The notes under the pieces: generated by a model
Databases searched by the model: none
What the model was told of the DNA's origin: nothing
The model's input: the letters and a program-made list of their open reading frames with translations, nothing else
Program-made: the position numbers and the translations under genes
Source: Sphagnum magellanicum
Taxonomy: Eukaryota > Streptophyta > Sphagnopsida > Sphagnales > Sphagnaceae
Assembly (NCBI GenBank): GCA_021904315.1
Contig: CM038923.1
Location: 4,092,001-4,156,000 of the forward strand
Reading direction: 5' to 3'
Length of the DNA stretch: 64,000 nt
Part shown: positions 1-12,350 of the stretch, one piece after another
Position numbering within the stretch: the stretch's first letter is position 1
Layout: every line of letters begins with the position of its first letter

Positions 1-590
1 ATGTTTTTTGGTGTATAATATTGACATACATGAATTTAATCTAGGACCATTTAGAAATTTGAAATTTTTGAATGAAATTTCATTCAATTTTATTTTTTTG
101 CATTTTTGAGCAATAAATGCATTGTAATATCTTCTTTTTAGGAATAACACCACTGCCATATCAAAGAGGAGAAGATTTTATATGTGGGCATTGCATTGTT
201 TTTTCAATTTTCTTTTTTTGGGTAATGTTTTCATGAACCACAAACATGAGTCCTTATGGCCATTGAAAAATTGTAAGTTATATATTGTATGTACATTAAT
301 TTTATCCAATCCTCTTCATCTAACCATTGGATCAAGATTAATTTTGACTCAAAGTTCACTTCAAGTTCCAAAATGTTGTCATGCAAATTTTTATTTATTT
401 TTATTGTGTTTAGGGTAACTAAAGTAAACCATCAAGATTTTAGCTTACTATGTACTATAATACTTGTTATTCATCACTTTTTTTTGGTGAAAAGTGGTTC
501 ACCCTTAATGTGTTTTTACGTACCCAGTCATGAATTCACATGCGTGTGTATGTGTACTAAATAATATATTGTTAACTTATAATTATGACT
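1..590. other. AT-rich sequence, nothing recognised
   Basis: I see no protein family, RNA gene or clear repeat here. The short reading frames are T-rich and low-complexity and match nothing I recognise. Confidence 0.5.
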
Positions 591-1545
591 ACAATATTAA
601 TAATCATTTTGAAAAAGGTGACACATAACTCCTTAACTTTTTAACTACTTAACACACTAGTTTAGGTTAACATACCTATTAAATTAACTTATGTATGTAG
701 GCTACTTAGTAAAAACCTACTTTGTAATATAAGATACCTTGTAAGTTATTTAAATAGACACAAGAAAATTATTACATGTAATATGTTTAAATATACCTAG
801 AATAGGTTACCCTACTAATAGGTTAACCTAGGTAAGCTTGCTTAGGTTCCTAACTTTAGGTTTTTTGCTAAGTCAACCTAAATAGCCTCATTACAAAATA
901 TTTTATCATGTTTGTAACCACTTTAAGTTTGTGCAACTATATGCAATTATGATGCGATTAATGCGACATAAAGATCCTAGATTAATTTTTTTTTAAACCT
1001 AAGAATGTTTTAATTAACTTAGGCTAAGCTAATGAGTAGTATAGGTTGACAAATTAATTCATCTTAAATCAACCTAGGGAGGTTTAGGTGATCTAGGCTA
1101 GGTTGGTAGGAAGTAGGTAGGTCAACCTAAGTTGGCCAAGGTTAATTCAAGGCTAAACATTTTGAAATTTATAATTTTGTGTTAAATATAATTAATATTA
1201 AAAAATGTGCTAATGTAATGGATGAGGACTTGAACCCCAAAGTGAAGGTGAGGGGTTCAAGCCCTCACTCTTACAACTTATGATACCCATGCCACTTGGT
1301 TTAAATTAAATAATTTAATCTAAGTTTTTTGGGTTAGGAATTTGACATTTTTTAAAAATTTAAGCCATTTAATTTAAAGGTTTAAGGAGCCTAGGTTACC
1401 TAACATAGGTAGCTAGCCTAGCTAAGTTAAACTAAATTGCTCTTTGGCTAAATGAATTAGGTTAGGTTGCCCAACTTAATTAAGTTAAGTTAGGTTGATT
1501 TTTGGTTATGCTAACTACATGGGCTAAACTAGGTTGACTTTTGGG
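590..1545. repeat. Degenerate AGGTTA/TAACCT-rich repeat block
   Basis: The block is dense in short, imperfect copies of TTAGGTTA, its complement TAACCTAA, and CCTAGG, mixed on both strands. It resembles the repeats near 44-46 kb. A tRNA-like hairpin (1213-1290) is embedded in it, as also happens at 44.4 and 46.2 kb. The block is probably old satellite-like or transposon-internal repeat DNA. The family is unknown. Confidence 0.5.
1213..1290 (+). repeat. tRNA-like hairpin, possible SINE head
   Basis: A 15-bp inverted repeat with one mismatch (1224-1238 against 1252-1266) encloses a 13-nt loop. The right arm contains GGTTCAAGCCC (1253-1263), close to the pol III B-box consensus GGTTCGANTCC. Upstream, TAATGGATGAGGACTTG could be a weak A box. 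It resembles sequences at 44383-44460 and 46165-46255. It is not a functional tRNA, because no cloverleaf can be drawn. A tRNA-derived SINE is an inference. Confidence 0.35.
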
Positions 1546-1554
1546 GTGAAAATC

Positions 1555-1804
1555 CTTTAAGGTGTACCACACAACGAAAAAGGCCTAGTCCTTAATGTAG
1601 TCCTTTTTTACCCTATATTTTGATCCCCATAAAAAATAATGAATCAAAAGTTGTCAAAAATTTTAGAAGGATTGTATTTTAGATTATTACAATTCTAGAT
1701 TCCATCATAATCATCCATAAATGTGTCTTTACATGGTAAAAAAGGACTAGGTAAAAAAAACAAAAAAAGGTGACGTTGTGACAAGATTTTGGTACACCTT
1801 AAAG
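1555..1804. mobile_element. MITE with perfect 15-bp terminal inverted repeats
   Basis: CTTTAAGGTGTACCA at 1555-1569 is the exact reverse complement of TGGTACACCTTAAAG at 1790-1804. Inside these lies a second, interrupted inverted pair (CCTAGTCCTT near 1590 and AAGGACTAGGT near 1743). The element is 250 bp with no coding capacity, which is the usual form of a non-autonomous DNA transposon. TTAA lies at the inner edge of both ends and could be a TTAA or TAA-type target duplication, but because that tetramer is palindromic the exact boundary is ambiguous. Superfamily not assigned. Confidence 0.7.
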
Positions 1805-2949
1805 AATTTGCACCCTTTGGTCATATGCAATGATTCATAATGTGTTTATAATTTTTTTACGCATATCATCCATCCATGAAGGCATCTTTTATGACGCTTA
1901 GTTAAATAAAATGACTAAGTTGAAATGGCATGCACTTTACAAGGTTAATGATGACATGGAATTTCATTATTATAAAAAGATTTGTAAATCCCAGTTGTTA
2001 AAATGATTAGGCTTTGCAACTGAACATCCTTTGCAACTAAATGGGTGAAACGAGATGGGTTTAACAATTCACTTATCACTAATTGTGTGTGTCCTTCTTG
2101 ATTCATATGTAGTTGTAAAAGCCACTCACAAAACCCAAAATGTGTTGTTGTGATCATTACATTATTCCTCCAATCCTAAAATGTTTGTCCCACATAAGGT
2201 CATGATGATATTTTTGCCCCATTTGTTTTATTAGAATTCATTTGGTGGGATGACATCTATAAATATCCACAATGCCATCCATATGTGGTCAATCATAATC
2301 ACATTTACTTATGAAAACCATTATTGTTTTATCAATTAGCCTCCTTCCCTCAAGTGACCAATGTGTGGATGAATCTCAAATGAACAAATAAGGACGATTC
2401 ATGGAAACAACAACCATGGCCAATCTTAACCCCACTTGGGGCTAAAAATGTGTTTGACATAATAGGTACTTAAATATTAGTGTGTGGTTAAAATCTAAAG
2501 CATGTTGTGTTGATTGAGTTTCAATTTTATGAATGAGCATATGTTGATGATTTGCGTGGGGTTCAACAATGTAAGTGGTGGTATCTAAGCCCACCCATAG
2601 ATCCAATGTCATTATTAGTTTGGCTTCAAATATATGATTCATAGGATTGATCAAAGGGCCCAACTTGCAAATTTGTGTCTCAATTAACATGTCTTGGGCT
2701 AGCAAATGTGTAATGGTATTGGTGATCCCCAAACCCACCATCAAATCCATTATTGCTAATGGTGTGTATGAGTGGGAGTACAAGATCGGTGGAACCTATT
2801 GATTGTAGGTGTGTGACTTCATCATTGACCATTGGGGCATGTACAATCTTGGTGGATGCAATAGGAGGCTTCAACTTGATGTTCGATGGATGTATTTAAG
2901 GTGGGGCGTTCCACCTACTACAAAGCAACATTGGGTGACACGTTAATTT
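1805..2949. other. No supported feature; possible tail of hAT remnant
   Basis: There is no recognisable domain. A minus-strand open stretch (about 2680-2874) follows the hAT remnant in the direction of transcription and might be its diverged C-terminal tail, but no motif supports that. Confidence 0.3.
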
Positions 2950-5570
2950 TGTATTCCCAACATTGGATCATAATCATTCCCAAATGTTAACATCAAACAA
3001 CAATCTTGAAAATGGAAGGTTTTTCGATGAATAATTAACCAAGAATTCAAAGGGGTCATGCTAGTCCTTGTTTTCATTTGACATTAAAAGTTCTTCATTT
3101 ATTGTGTTACATTTGTTTAAACTTCCATTGATATCAAGCATAAGGTCTTCAAACAACATATTCTTTTTATACCAGTAATGGGGTTAACACTAGGTAACAA
3201 GTTAATAACATTAACAACTTGTTATTAATGTAAGTGCACACCAAATCATTAACCCACTCCTACATGCGTCAATTTTTCACTTTGCTATGGACAAATGACT
3301 ATGCACTCTAATTCCACTTGCATGATGATGTAGAACATATTTGCACCAAGATGCGACAAGTAATGGGTGCAAATATGCATCCATTAATTCTAATCAAATC
3401 CCACCATTCATGTGGGAACAAGTTGAGGTTGTCGAGTGGGGGCCAGGTTATCAAAAAAAGGGCCCTCAACTTTCAACATAGTCAACAAAATCCTTTAAAG
3501 CTTGGGCATAGGTTATTGTGACGCGCCCCCAAGTTCCTTGTTAGACCCAAAAAGGGTCCAACTATGTTAAAGAGTGGAAGTAGTTGGAACTTGGTGTCGT
3601 TCCCAACTTCCAGCACTAAGGGGGGGGGTAAGAGGGGCGTGCTGAAAGCTTCGGGATTAGACTAGGAAGAGGGACAAACTATTTAGTTATTCGGTCCTGC
3701 ATCCAAAACCAACCAACAAGTTGGTTAATTCACATTCGGAACACTCTCGGTGTTGGGACAAGCTTTGGGCAACCCTGGACTCACTTGACTCACCATGGCC
3801 CGGACTCGGGGGAAGCCACCACCTTCCCCCATATAGTATTCTCTGTGCCTCTCCACCGCACTTGCATCCGAATGACATTTTTTCCCGGGACTCCCAAAGT
3901 GGAGTCCCGAAACTGTCCCAGTTTGGACTCCCGAGAATTTGGGCATTCATAACTTCTTGCTCCAACCTCCAATTGGGACGAGGTCTAAAGCAAACTTGTA
4001 GCTCTCCTTGAGAGCTTTCTAGCGGTGTGTCACACTCCACTTTCACATACCAGGATTGGGTCAATTCCCGACTTTTAGTGGTCAGGAGTCAAACTACCAG
4101 TTTGGCTCCCGGCTCTCTTTCAACCATAACTTGTGCTGCAAATGTCCAAATGGCTCATGCGAGACCATTTTGGACATCTACACTTCCAAACCTTTCCAAT
4201 AGTATAAAGGACACTTCAATGCAAGTTTTTTGACCCCTACAATCAAGTTCTGAGTTTTTGGAAGTCCCGGAGGACTCCCAAATCCCATTTTCGGGATTGT
4301 GAGTGGCGACCTCACACTTCCCTCAAAGTGGGGTTGCAACATGTTGGGCCACTAATGTTTTTTCATACACCTAGTTGAATGACTCCTTGGCATCTACATC
4401 ATCATGGAGGTGGGCTTCAACCAATAAGTATGGATTGAGAAGGGCTCATACATAATGTAGGTCAGTTACTAACATCCCCCACCAATGGTAAAATTAATGT
4501 CTGACCATATATACAAGGCTTGATAATAATGAAAATAATTGATCTTATAATGATAAACATGTCCCAATGTCTTCATGACATGCCACATACCCTCCCCATG
4601 CAACGTTTGTTTGCCATTGAATGCCTTTAATGCCACTAAAACCAAATTTACCATGAACACCAAATTGGCACAAGTATCCCAAAACGTGCCCCTCCTTATG
4701 TTTGTTCAAACATATCTCGCCTTGGGACCTATGTCAATGGGTGTGATGCAATTTGTTGAAATAGGTTGTCAATTCATGATCGATGATAGTTTGTTCAATA
4801 ACAAATATCACCTTCAACAATTGCTCAATCATTAAGAAATGGTTGCAAATCTCATCTCAATGGGGTTTTGAAACAATAGGTTAATCTCATATGAATGAAA
4901 GATTGCAAGTGGTGCATATTGTTGTCATATAAAAAAATTTTAAAAAAATTCCTTTTTCACAAATTGAGTTATTTCCCCCAATCTTCCAATAGTACCTATC
5001 CAAACAATGAACTACACAACATTGAAAGTAAAGGTTTGGAAAACAACAGATGAAAAGGTTAACTTCATTCCGCATGTTTGAAATATTATTTATACAAATT
5101 TGTACAATGTTGTGAACTCCAAAAATTTCAATGTATCTAGCCAAAACATTACATATGTAGAGGGCATCCTTATGTTCCCCCATTGTTTCAATGACACCTA
5201 ATAATACATCCCCATTATGACAAGTAAGAATTGCATTCAACAATATTGGATGTCATACAACATTGTCCCAACCATCATAATGAATGGTGATTCCATACTT
5301 TTGATTAGAATTTCACAGCCTTTCAGCAACAGATTTGAACACATTGACCTTGGATTACTTTAACAAATTTTTGCACAATCCATGATTCAATGGGGGGTTT
5401 ATAGTGGTTTGGGACTTTAAGGTTATTTTCATAATTTCTATGAATGCATTATCTTAGGAATGTTTTCATAGCTTTCATGTTTCACAATGTTGAAAGGGAT
5501 GTTTGTTTTGTAAAACAAAGTTGCCCACTTCTTGTCCACCTCCTTTTTTTTGTTGAATTCAATCCCTCCT
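2950..5570 (-). pseudogene. Decayed hAT-superfamily transposase (DUF659 / dimerisation type)
   Basis: Translating the minus strand across several frames gives the hAT blocks in order. An N-terminal segment with FYKTNIPFNIV lies near 5540. A DUF659-type core contains YDGWDNVV (about 5265-5285), NGDVLLGVIETMG (about 5190) and VHCLD (about 5005). A middle segment contains FWDTCANLVFMV and a K-A-F-N-G-K-Q motif (about 4600-4700). The C-terminal dimerisation region has WWDLI-like sequence (about 3400) and C-S-x-S-S-C, then SFVHSKVKN (about 3270-3340). Many stops and frameshifts make it non-functional. Transposases of this family cut and paste hAT DNA transposons in the nucleus. The gene is interrupted by an LTR-like insertion at 3519-4341. 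I could not find the element's terminal repeats or a BED zinc finger. Confidence 0.75.
3519..4341. mobile_element. Old solo-LTR-like insertion inside the hAT remnant (family A, copy 1)
   Basis: The sequence is collinear along its whole length with the 1,096-bp insertion at 53060-54155. Both start TG-x-CGCGC-x-CCCAAG and end GGGTTGC-x-ACA. Shared internal landmarks include a TTTTAGTGGTC-x-GGAGTCAAA segment, CCATTTTGGACATCTACACT and repeated GGGACTCCC/GGGAGTC words. It lies within the hAT coding sequence. Flanking 5-mers TATTG (3514-3518) and TGTTG (4342-4346) are a plausible decayed target duplication. Many CpG sites of the younger copy appear here as TpG or CpA, for example GCGACA to GCAACA. 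Length 823 bp implies internal deletions. No coding capacity. Confidence 0.75.
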
Positions 5571-8500
5571 ATAATGAGACTTGTCAAAATGTTCAATTGT
5601 TATTATTCATGGATCTATTGGGACCCTCTATGTTATTTGTAAGTGGGTGCAAATTTGGACCCCTTCCACTTGAAATATCAAGGTAAATTCTCCATCCACC
5701 AAAGGGTTCAATGTTTTAATGGCCACATTCTCTATTGGCCCATTGGGGTTAATGTAACCCTGCAATCTAATAGTCAAAGGAAAATTCCCCCACAAATGAC
5801 AAATAATGCCTTAACTTATGCGCATGCTTTTGAACACATCGTAACACCAATTCTTCCACTACCATCACATCAATAGCCCAAATGAAAAAAACATTTTATC
5901 CTTGCGATATGAAATGACATTGTTGTAAAACTTACATTCCACCTTGGGTCCATTCACAGTAAAAGTAGTCATGGGCACCAAGGTTGGAATCCTTACAAAA
6001 GACTGCATTTTACACGTGTCCTACATGGATTAGTCTATTAAATACCAAAACTATATTTTAAATGTAATATATGGGATTGAATATAAATATTGTGACCAAA
6101 CATGACCCGTATTATTATTTTTTTATTATTTTTTCATGAAGACCTAGATTATAATCAAATGTACGTTGTTGTTTTCAACCATTATTACAAATTTTGAACC
6201 TTTTTAACCATTAAAGACATTCAAAATCAAAATTAACAACATTCGTTCAAAGGATTCAATACATGTGCATTTAAAAATATAAACACATGTGGCCCTTCTT
6301 ATGCAATATATTAAAGCCCATAATAAAATTGAAAACATTTGGTGAACATTTGAGTAACAAAAAACACATTCACATTTTATAGTCCTTAAAAAAACCTTGT
6401 CAACAAGTGTGTTGTGTATGACAATGGACTCTAATGACATGATGAAATGATTCCAAATTTATAGGATATCAATTTCATAAATAAACAAGCAAAACCCCAA
6501 AATATGAACAAATAATTCATTATATATAATTATTGGTGATTTTTCAAAGTAGTAGAGGTGCAGTTTTCACTACAATCAACAAGTGATTTGGCTCCTATTA
6601 CTATGAATGGACCCCTTACCTCAATTGTTTGAAGTTATCAAGTACCATGGCTCCCACATAGTCCACCTACCCTCCATTAAAAAAAATTAAAAATTTGATT
6701 AAGGAAATTAATATATAAAATTAAAGTCTACTTGCACCTTAAGAATTACACAATGAAATTTAACACCAATGTAGATCCAATATGATGATCCAAAACTTCA
6801 AATATAAAGGTTTCACCCCTCTTTACCAAGGTGTATGGCAATGATTGTTTATTAAATAACAAAAAGCCCACACTTCAAAGGAGAAAATGAGTTTAAAATG
6901 CATGTTCCATTTTTTATTACCAACACAAGTAAAGTGGGTTAGTTAGTTAGTTTTTTTTGGGAAAGTTTTTTTAATATATAACTATGATTCAGATTAATTT
7001 CAATCACCAATGGATGTTATTGATTATCAATTGTTAAATAAACTTGCTTGAATGGTGACCAAAAAGTGGCCCAAATTCGCTCATTAAATCAATGATATAG
7101 ATTAATCCACCATTAATTAAACAACCAAAATCTATTTTGATGATTGCAAATTGAATGGGTATTGCTTGTTAAACCTTCAATGATTGAAACATTTTCAATT
7201 ACAAAAACTATGGTGATCAAATCTGTTTTCAATTACCATGCATCTAAGGGGAAAACTAGGTTTTGAAAAATTGTTTGTGTTTAACCTAATAGACAAAATT
7301 GATGCATTCAAATGGTCAATGACATGACAATGTACGCAAAATGGGCACATCACCTCATTTTTTAACAACCTTGATCCCATTGTGGCTCCTTTTCATACAT
7401 GAGCTTTGTAGATGATGAGTCTACAATTATGACCAAACCAAAAAAATCAACATTTTCCCAAAAAAGAACCAATAAATCTCAAAGAATGTTTTTTGGTATG
7501 ATTGCAATGGTAGTAAATCTATTGGCTACATTGGATGCAAAGGTCATTAACCTCATCATCAACATAGTTAAATCACACACAAATGCACAACTCTAGTAAG
7601 TTATGTTGTCTCCAATTTGATGTAGAGCCACAATTCAAGTGGAATGGTTACAACAACTCGAGTGGAGATGACAACTTTAGCCTTCAATAGTGTGCAATGT
7701 CCAAAATTTTTGGCATGTGTTGGCTTAGGGTTTCAAGAATTTAAACAATGATTGGTTAATAATAATAATTATTTAATATGTTAAAATGTAATTATTTAAT
7801 GCCAAAGTTGCCAAGGTATTACTATATATATGTGATTGGACCCTCTTGTTATACATTCAAGACATTTTAAAACTTATTATCTAGATATAACAATTTCAAT
7901 TAGGTTTTTTTCAACATTTGGCAACTTTGTAGGACTTTTTCAAAAAAAACATTTGAGATTCACATTACCATTTGTTTCACCAAAGCAAAAAAATTCACAA
8001 TGTCTTTAATTACAATGATGTAATGTTAATTATGTAATTTCACATGTTCTTAATTTCAAATCAAAATATTGTATTGAAAGATTTTATATTAATATTATAA
8101 ATTATAAATGAAAATGAAAATAAATTACATTAATTTTCATGTTTGGACTTGGGTGATAAATTCAAATGATTTTTAGATATCATAATGAAAGTAAATTCAT
8201 GAGCCTTGAACTTCATAATTAAATTTAAAACTTTATTGCCCTTGGTTTCAAAATGTGGACAAATTTATTATCTTGAAATAATTAAGTCAAAAGTTCAATC
8301 TATTTTTTAATATAATCATGTAACTATGTAAATTTATGGTTAATTTCTTTTTGTTTTAATAGTTGGTCAAATATGGTCAATATAATCACTTGTCCTCCAA
8401 CTAAAAACTTTTTGTCTTGGTCATGGATGTTAGGTTTTGGTGTAATTGTAAATGAAATATCATATTTGTATATTTAATCACTTGGGCTTTGACTTTATCA

Positions 8501-10699
8501 TGCATTATTAGTGGCATTGAAAAGATGAAAAAACTAATTCAATTATGTGGAATCAAATTTCATTTGAATGAAAATATTGAATGACATTACATGCAAATTG
8601 AATTCAAATTCAATTGAGTTCAAATTCCATTGAATGAATTCAAATCTATATATTAAGATAGGTGTTTATTTTGTTTATTTTGTTTGTGATCACAAATTAA
8701 ACTTCTTGAACTATGGGGTTTTTTTGTGCTTTTTGTATCATTAAAAAACCATTGGCAAGGTAATGTGCATGCAGGTGGTTGTTTTGTAATTTACTAACCA
8801 ATGTAGCAAAAGTTATTGAATTTTCTCATTGAAGACTAATTTTCAATTACAAAAAAAAATTTCAACCAATCATTGCCTTTTAATATCAAATGAAAAAATG
8901 AATTTTCCTCTTCATGTCATGGGGAAACTCCCATTGGCCATTTTCCCATTTAGCTATCTCAACCAATCATTGCCTCTTCATATTGACCATGAACAATTGC
9001 ATTTGCCGTTTTATTTCATGGTGAAATGCATCCATGGGGAATCTATCTAAACACACATAGATTAAAAAGGACATCTTTCTATTCCACTTAGAAAATATTC
9101 CAAATTGAAATCTATTTCAATAGGATGAAACATATTAACCTTATAATTGCCCCCACTATACTAGCTTTGATGTTACCATCGTCACTAGAATAATAATCGC
9201 AAACTATGTTCTTATGACCTACATTCGTGTAGGTTATGGGATGTCATCCATGACACTAGTCATAGATTGGCACAAGAATTATGTTTAGGTTTTGAAAGGC
9301 CACATGGACAATTTAATTTAAGAATTTGATTTATGATTTAACCTCCGATACATGAAAAATCCCATGTTCTTTGTCCTCTATATGTCATGGAACTTACTAA
9401 ATTTTTAACATTGGACAAACCTCCCATGGGCAATTATCATGAGTTTCAAGCACATTATTTGTAATGGATCAAAGCATGGTGATTCCATTGGTTTTTGTAT
9501 AATGTGTAAGTGAAAGTGGATGGACCAAAATTGGCAAATGAACACATCATCGTAAATCCCTTTCTATTTTTCAAACCCCAAGATGAATAAATAGTTAAAC
9601 AACAACAATCCATATTCATTCCAATTCTTTTTTTTCCCATATAGGTTTAAACCCAACTATAGATTGTTATTTTTCACATGTGTGCCCGAATCCAACATAA
9701 AAATTTACATTTTTCTAAAATGATATCGACTTCCAAGAAAAATGCATCAATTTTGACCATCAAAATAGATTCACAGCTAGAAATTTACAAAATATTTTTT
9801 TGAAACAATTTCATTTATGGACTTTCATGATTTGGCACAAGGCATATTGAATCCTTTACAAATATTTCCTAATGAAATTATTAGAAAATCCACATAAAAA
9901 ATCATATTGATGAACCAATCCATAGATTACAACTTATTAAAAGTCAAGGTCCATAATTTTGTTTACAATATGATCATGGGTACATTCATGAATTAAAGAG
10001 CCACTTGATGTGACCATTATTTAGGTTTAAAGAATTAAAATCATGTCCAATTCCAAGTTTTATGAATGTTCAATAAATTTATGCAACAATGTTATTAATA
10101 TATCGATGTAACATTTGGATAAATTTGAAAATAATCCAATGAGTATAAAATACTAAAAAAGAATTTAAAAAACATTCTAACAAACTTTTTACAATGCTAA
10201 TAAAATCATCGTTTAAACATTGTTTAATCATTTTTTGAAAAATATTTAAGCATCATTTGGCCAATCTTGAATTGTCACGTAAGCTTTTTGAACTTGTTTA
10301 AACATTGACTAAGGAATATTTAAAGGTGCACATTGGCTTCTTAATTTGTGAATGTGCCCATTTAACATTTTTGAAAATGAAATTGTGACCATCATAATAT
10401 TTAACCAAGACCTTTAAGGCTTCAATCTCAACAACATCAAATTTTTAAACACAAATATCAATCAATGAAGGCAAAATTGGCTACGAATATTTAACAAAAA
10501 TGCACATGCCTTCTTTTTGAAGGATCGATCAAACTTGCTCAATAGGCTAAATTGGGACAATGGGGACCTCATTGACAAAATAATGTTGTGAACAATGTGG
10601 TTGGTGATTACCATTGTCAACCTTACTTTCCAATGACAACTATCAATATTGTTGTTTGGTCGAACTAAAATCTAAAGGTCAAACCATGCTTATGAGAGG
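5571..10699. other. AT-rich sequence without supported genes
   Basis: The only structure I note is the GAATTCAAATT-rich stretch at 8500-8670, which resembles 28625-28830. Short reading frames here show no family motifs. Confidence 0.5.
8500..8670. repeat. Dispersed repeat rich in GAATTCAAATTCAATT palindromes (copy 1)
   Basis: Similar in order and wording to 28625-28830. Both have a GTGGCATTGA-like or GTGGTGATCA-like lead, then GATGAAAAAA, then TGA-x-TGACATT, then a run of short self-complementary GAATTC/AATTGAATT words. This suggests two old copies of one unnamed repeat. Confidence 0.35.
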
Positions 10700-11170
10700 T
10701 AAATTTCTTTTTTTCTTTCATCCTTTGTTTGTTTGTTTGTGTGATCTTCTATGTTTTGCACTCTATTTTGCGTTGTTGTCACTCTTACAAGCTATCATGT
10801 TGTTATTTGTTTGCATTGTTTTATTGTCATTTGTTTGCAAGATTTTATTTTGCAAGTTTGAAGCATTTCTTTGTTGGCATAACATTGATAGAAATCTCTC
10901 ACATCCTTTTTTTTTTAATAAATAATTTCATCTTCTTTGTTTTGTGGTATGTTCTTTGTCATTCTCATTCTCATAAGCTCACATTAATGATTTCATTTGT
11001 TTTCTTTTTTTTGTCTTACATGATTTCATGTTGTTGGTTCATTTTAATTTTGGCATTTCATTATTGTTGCAACATTGAGAGAACTCTCTCTTGTCAAATT
11101 TTATTGTTCATTTGTTGCACTCTTTATATGCTTGCACTATATTTTTATTGTGGTCACTCTTGAAACTTGA
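10700..11170. repeat. T-rich region with diverged internal duplication
   Basis: Two halves share words in similar order: TGCACTCT-x-TAT (10758 and 11117), TTGT-x-GTCACTCTT (10775 and 11145), and AACATTGA-x-AGAA-x-TCTCTC (10880 and 11070). The composition is T- and G-rich on the plus strand. Long open frames across it (10614-11163) encode F/L/C-rich low-complexity peptide and are best explained by composition, not by a gene. Confidence 0.35.
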
Positions 11171-11609
11171 CACAAAAGTTGCCAAAATCATCAAAATTGG
11201 AGTTGCAAAAACACAAAGACAATTAAATCACATGTATGTCCTTCTAACTAGTGACACATAGGTCAATCACTTTTCACATTCTGTATTACAATTTGAAAGA
11301 AAGTTCCAAACACATTTTTTTTTATTTCCCTCCTCCATCACAAATTTCAAATGTCACAATGTTGATTTTGATGGATCAACAAGAGTGATCATTGTTGGTT
11401 GCTAGTTTTGTTTTGTTGATTGAAGCTTTACAAGAGCTATTTTTTATTCCTCAATTGAATTTACGAATGTTCTTTAAATTTCAGGCATTAAAAGTAGACC
11501 CTTGGTTGAACTTTCAAATTTTGTTGACCTTTGCTACAATATATATGATTATATGATGTCATGTGGTTTGTTGGGAATTGATGAGGAGCTTGGACATTGG
11601 GTTGGAATA

Positions 11610-12350
11610 TGATAAAAGTAGGTGGATTGAACACTTTCAAATGTCCAAGGATACCTTTCCCCATTTGTAATTAATCAAGGCCTTTTAATATCAAGACATG
11701 ATACAAGGTATTAAAAAACAATTCTTGTTGAGATTATCCACTATTGCTCTTGTGCTTTGCAAGGTGGTTATGGAAATCAATTTAGTGTTTTAAAACACAT
11801 AATGTAGCCTATAGGTGTAGCCTATAGTGTGATGGATGTTATAAATGGCATTCATATTATATCACAAAACCATCTAATGCTTACCTTGAGGACTATTTCT
11901 TTCACCAAGATAAACAAATATAGTGTGATTGCACAAGTAGTGGTGGACAACCAAAAAAGATTCATGGATGTTTATGTGGGATTACCTAGGAATGTGAATG
12001 ACTTTCATGTGTTGAGGAATTCCAAGTTGTATCAATGTGCATTAAATGAGGGAGTTTTTGATATAATGGTTGTTGGGGCACAAGATGGAGCACCACCATA
12101 TTTGTTTTAAAAAAAGGGTACCCATTACTTCCATTGCTCATGACACTACATGTCCGTGAAGAAAAAAGGGAAGCTCATTCAATTTCAAAACTATACAATT
12201 GCAAGCACAAGAAAGGCAAGTTAGTTGTTGAGAATGTATCTTATATAATTTGAACTTTCAAAGAGCTTGTAAGAAAACAAAATTACATGTATGATTTATT
12301 ATGATGTGTTTATTGCTTGTTGTTTGAGCTCCACAATTTCATATCAAGGA
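11610..12350 (+). pseudogene. Decayed PIF/Harbinger-like (DDE_Tnp_4 / ALP1-type) transposase
   Basis: The plus strand, over more than one frame, carries successive blocks of this family. WIEHFQMSKDTFPHL (from 11623) corresponds to the helix before the catalytic domain. An open segment at 11829-12110 contains the I-N-G-I-H-I region (first catalytic Asp position, here Asn), then QVVVDNQKRFMDVYVGLPRN, then VLRNSKLY, then GAQDGAPPYLF (the usual GDxxYPL region). VVENVSYII-stop-TFKEL and CVYCLLFELHNF follow (12220-12345), matching the family's C-terminal block. Stops and at least one frameshift inactivate it. Such enzymes mobilise PIF/Harbinger elements, and domesticated relatives exist in plants. 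The Asp-to-Asn change and the stops argue against domestication. Confidence 0.7.

Noticed and set aside
10614-11163. Two overlapping open frames rich in Phe, Leu and Cys that look membrane-like
   Set aside because: The underlying DNA is T-rich with a diverged duplication. Hydrophobic codons follow from composition, and there is no family match.
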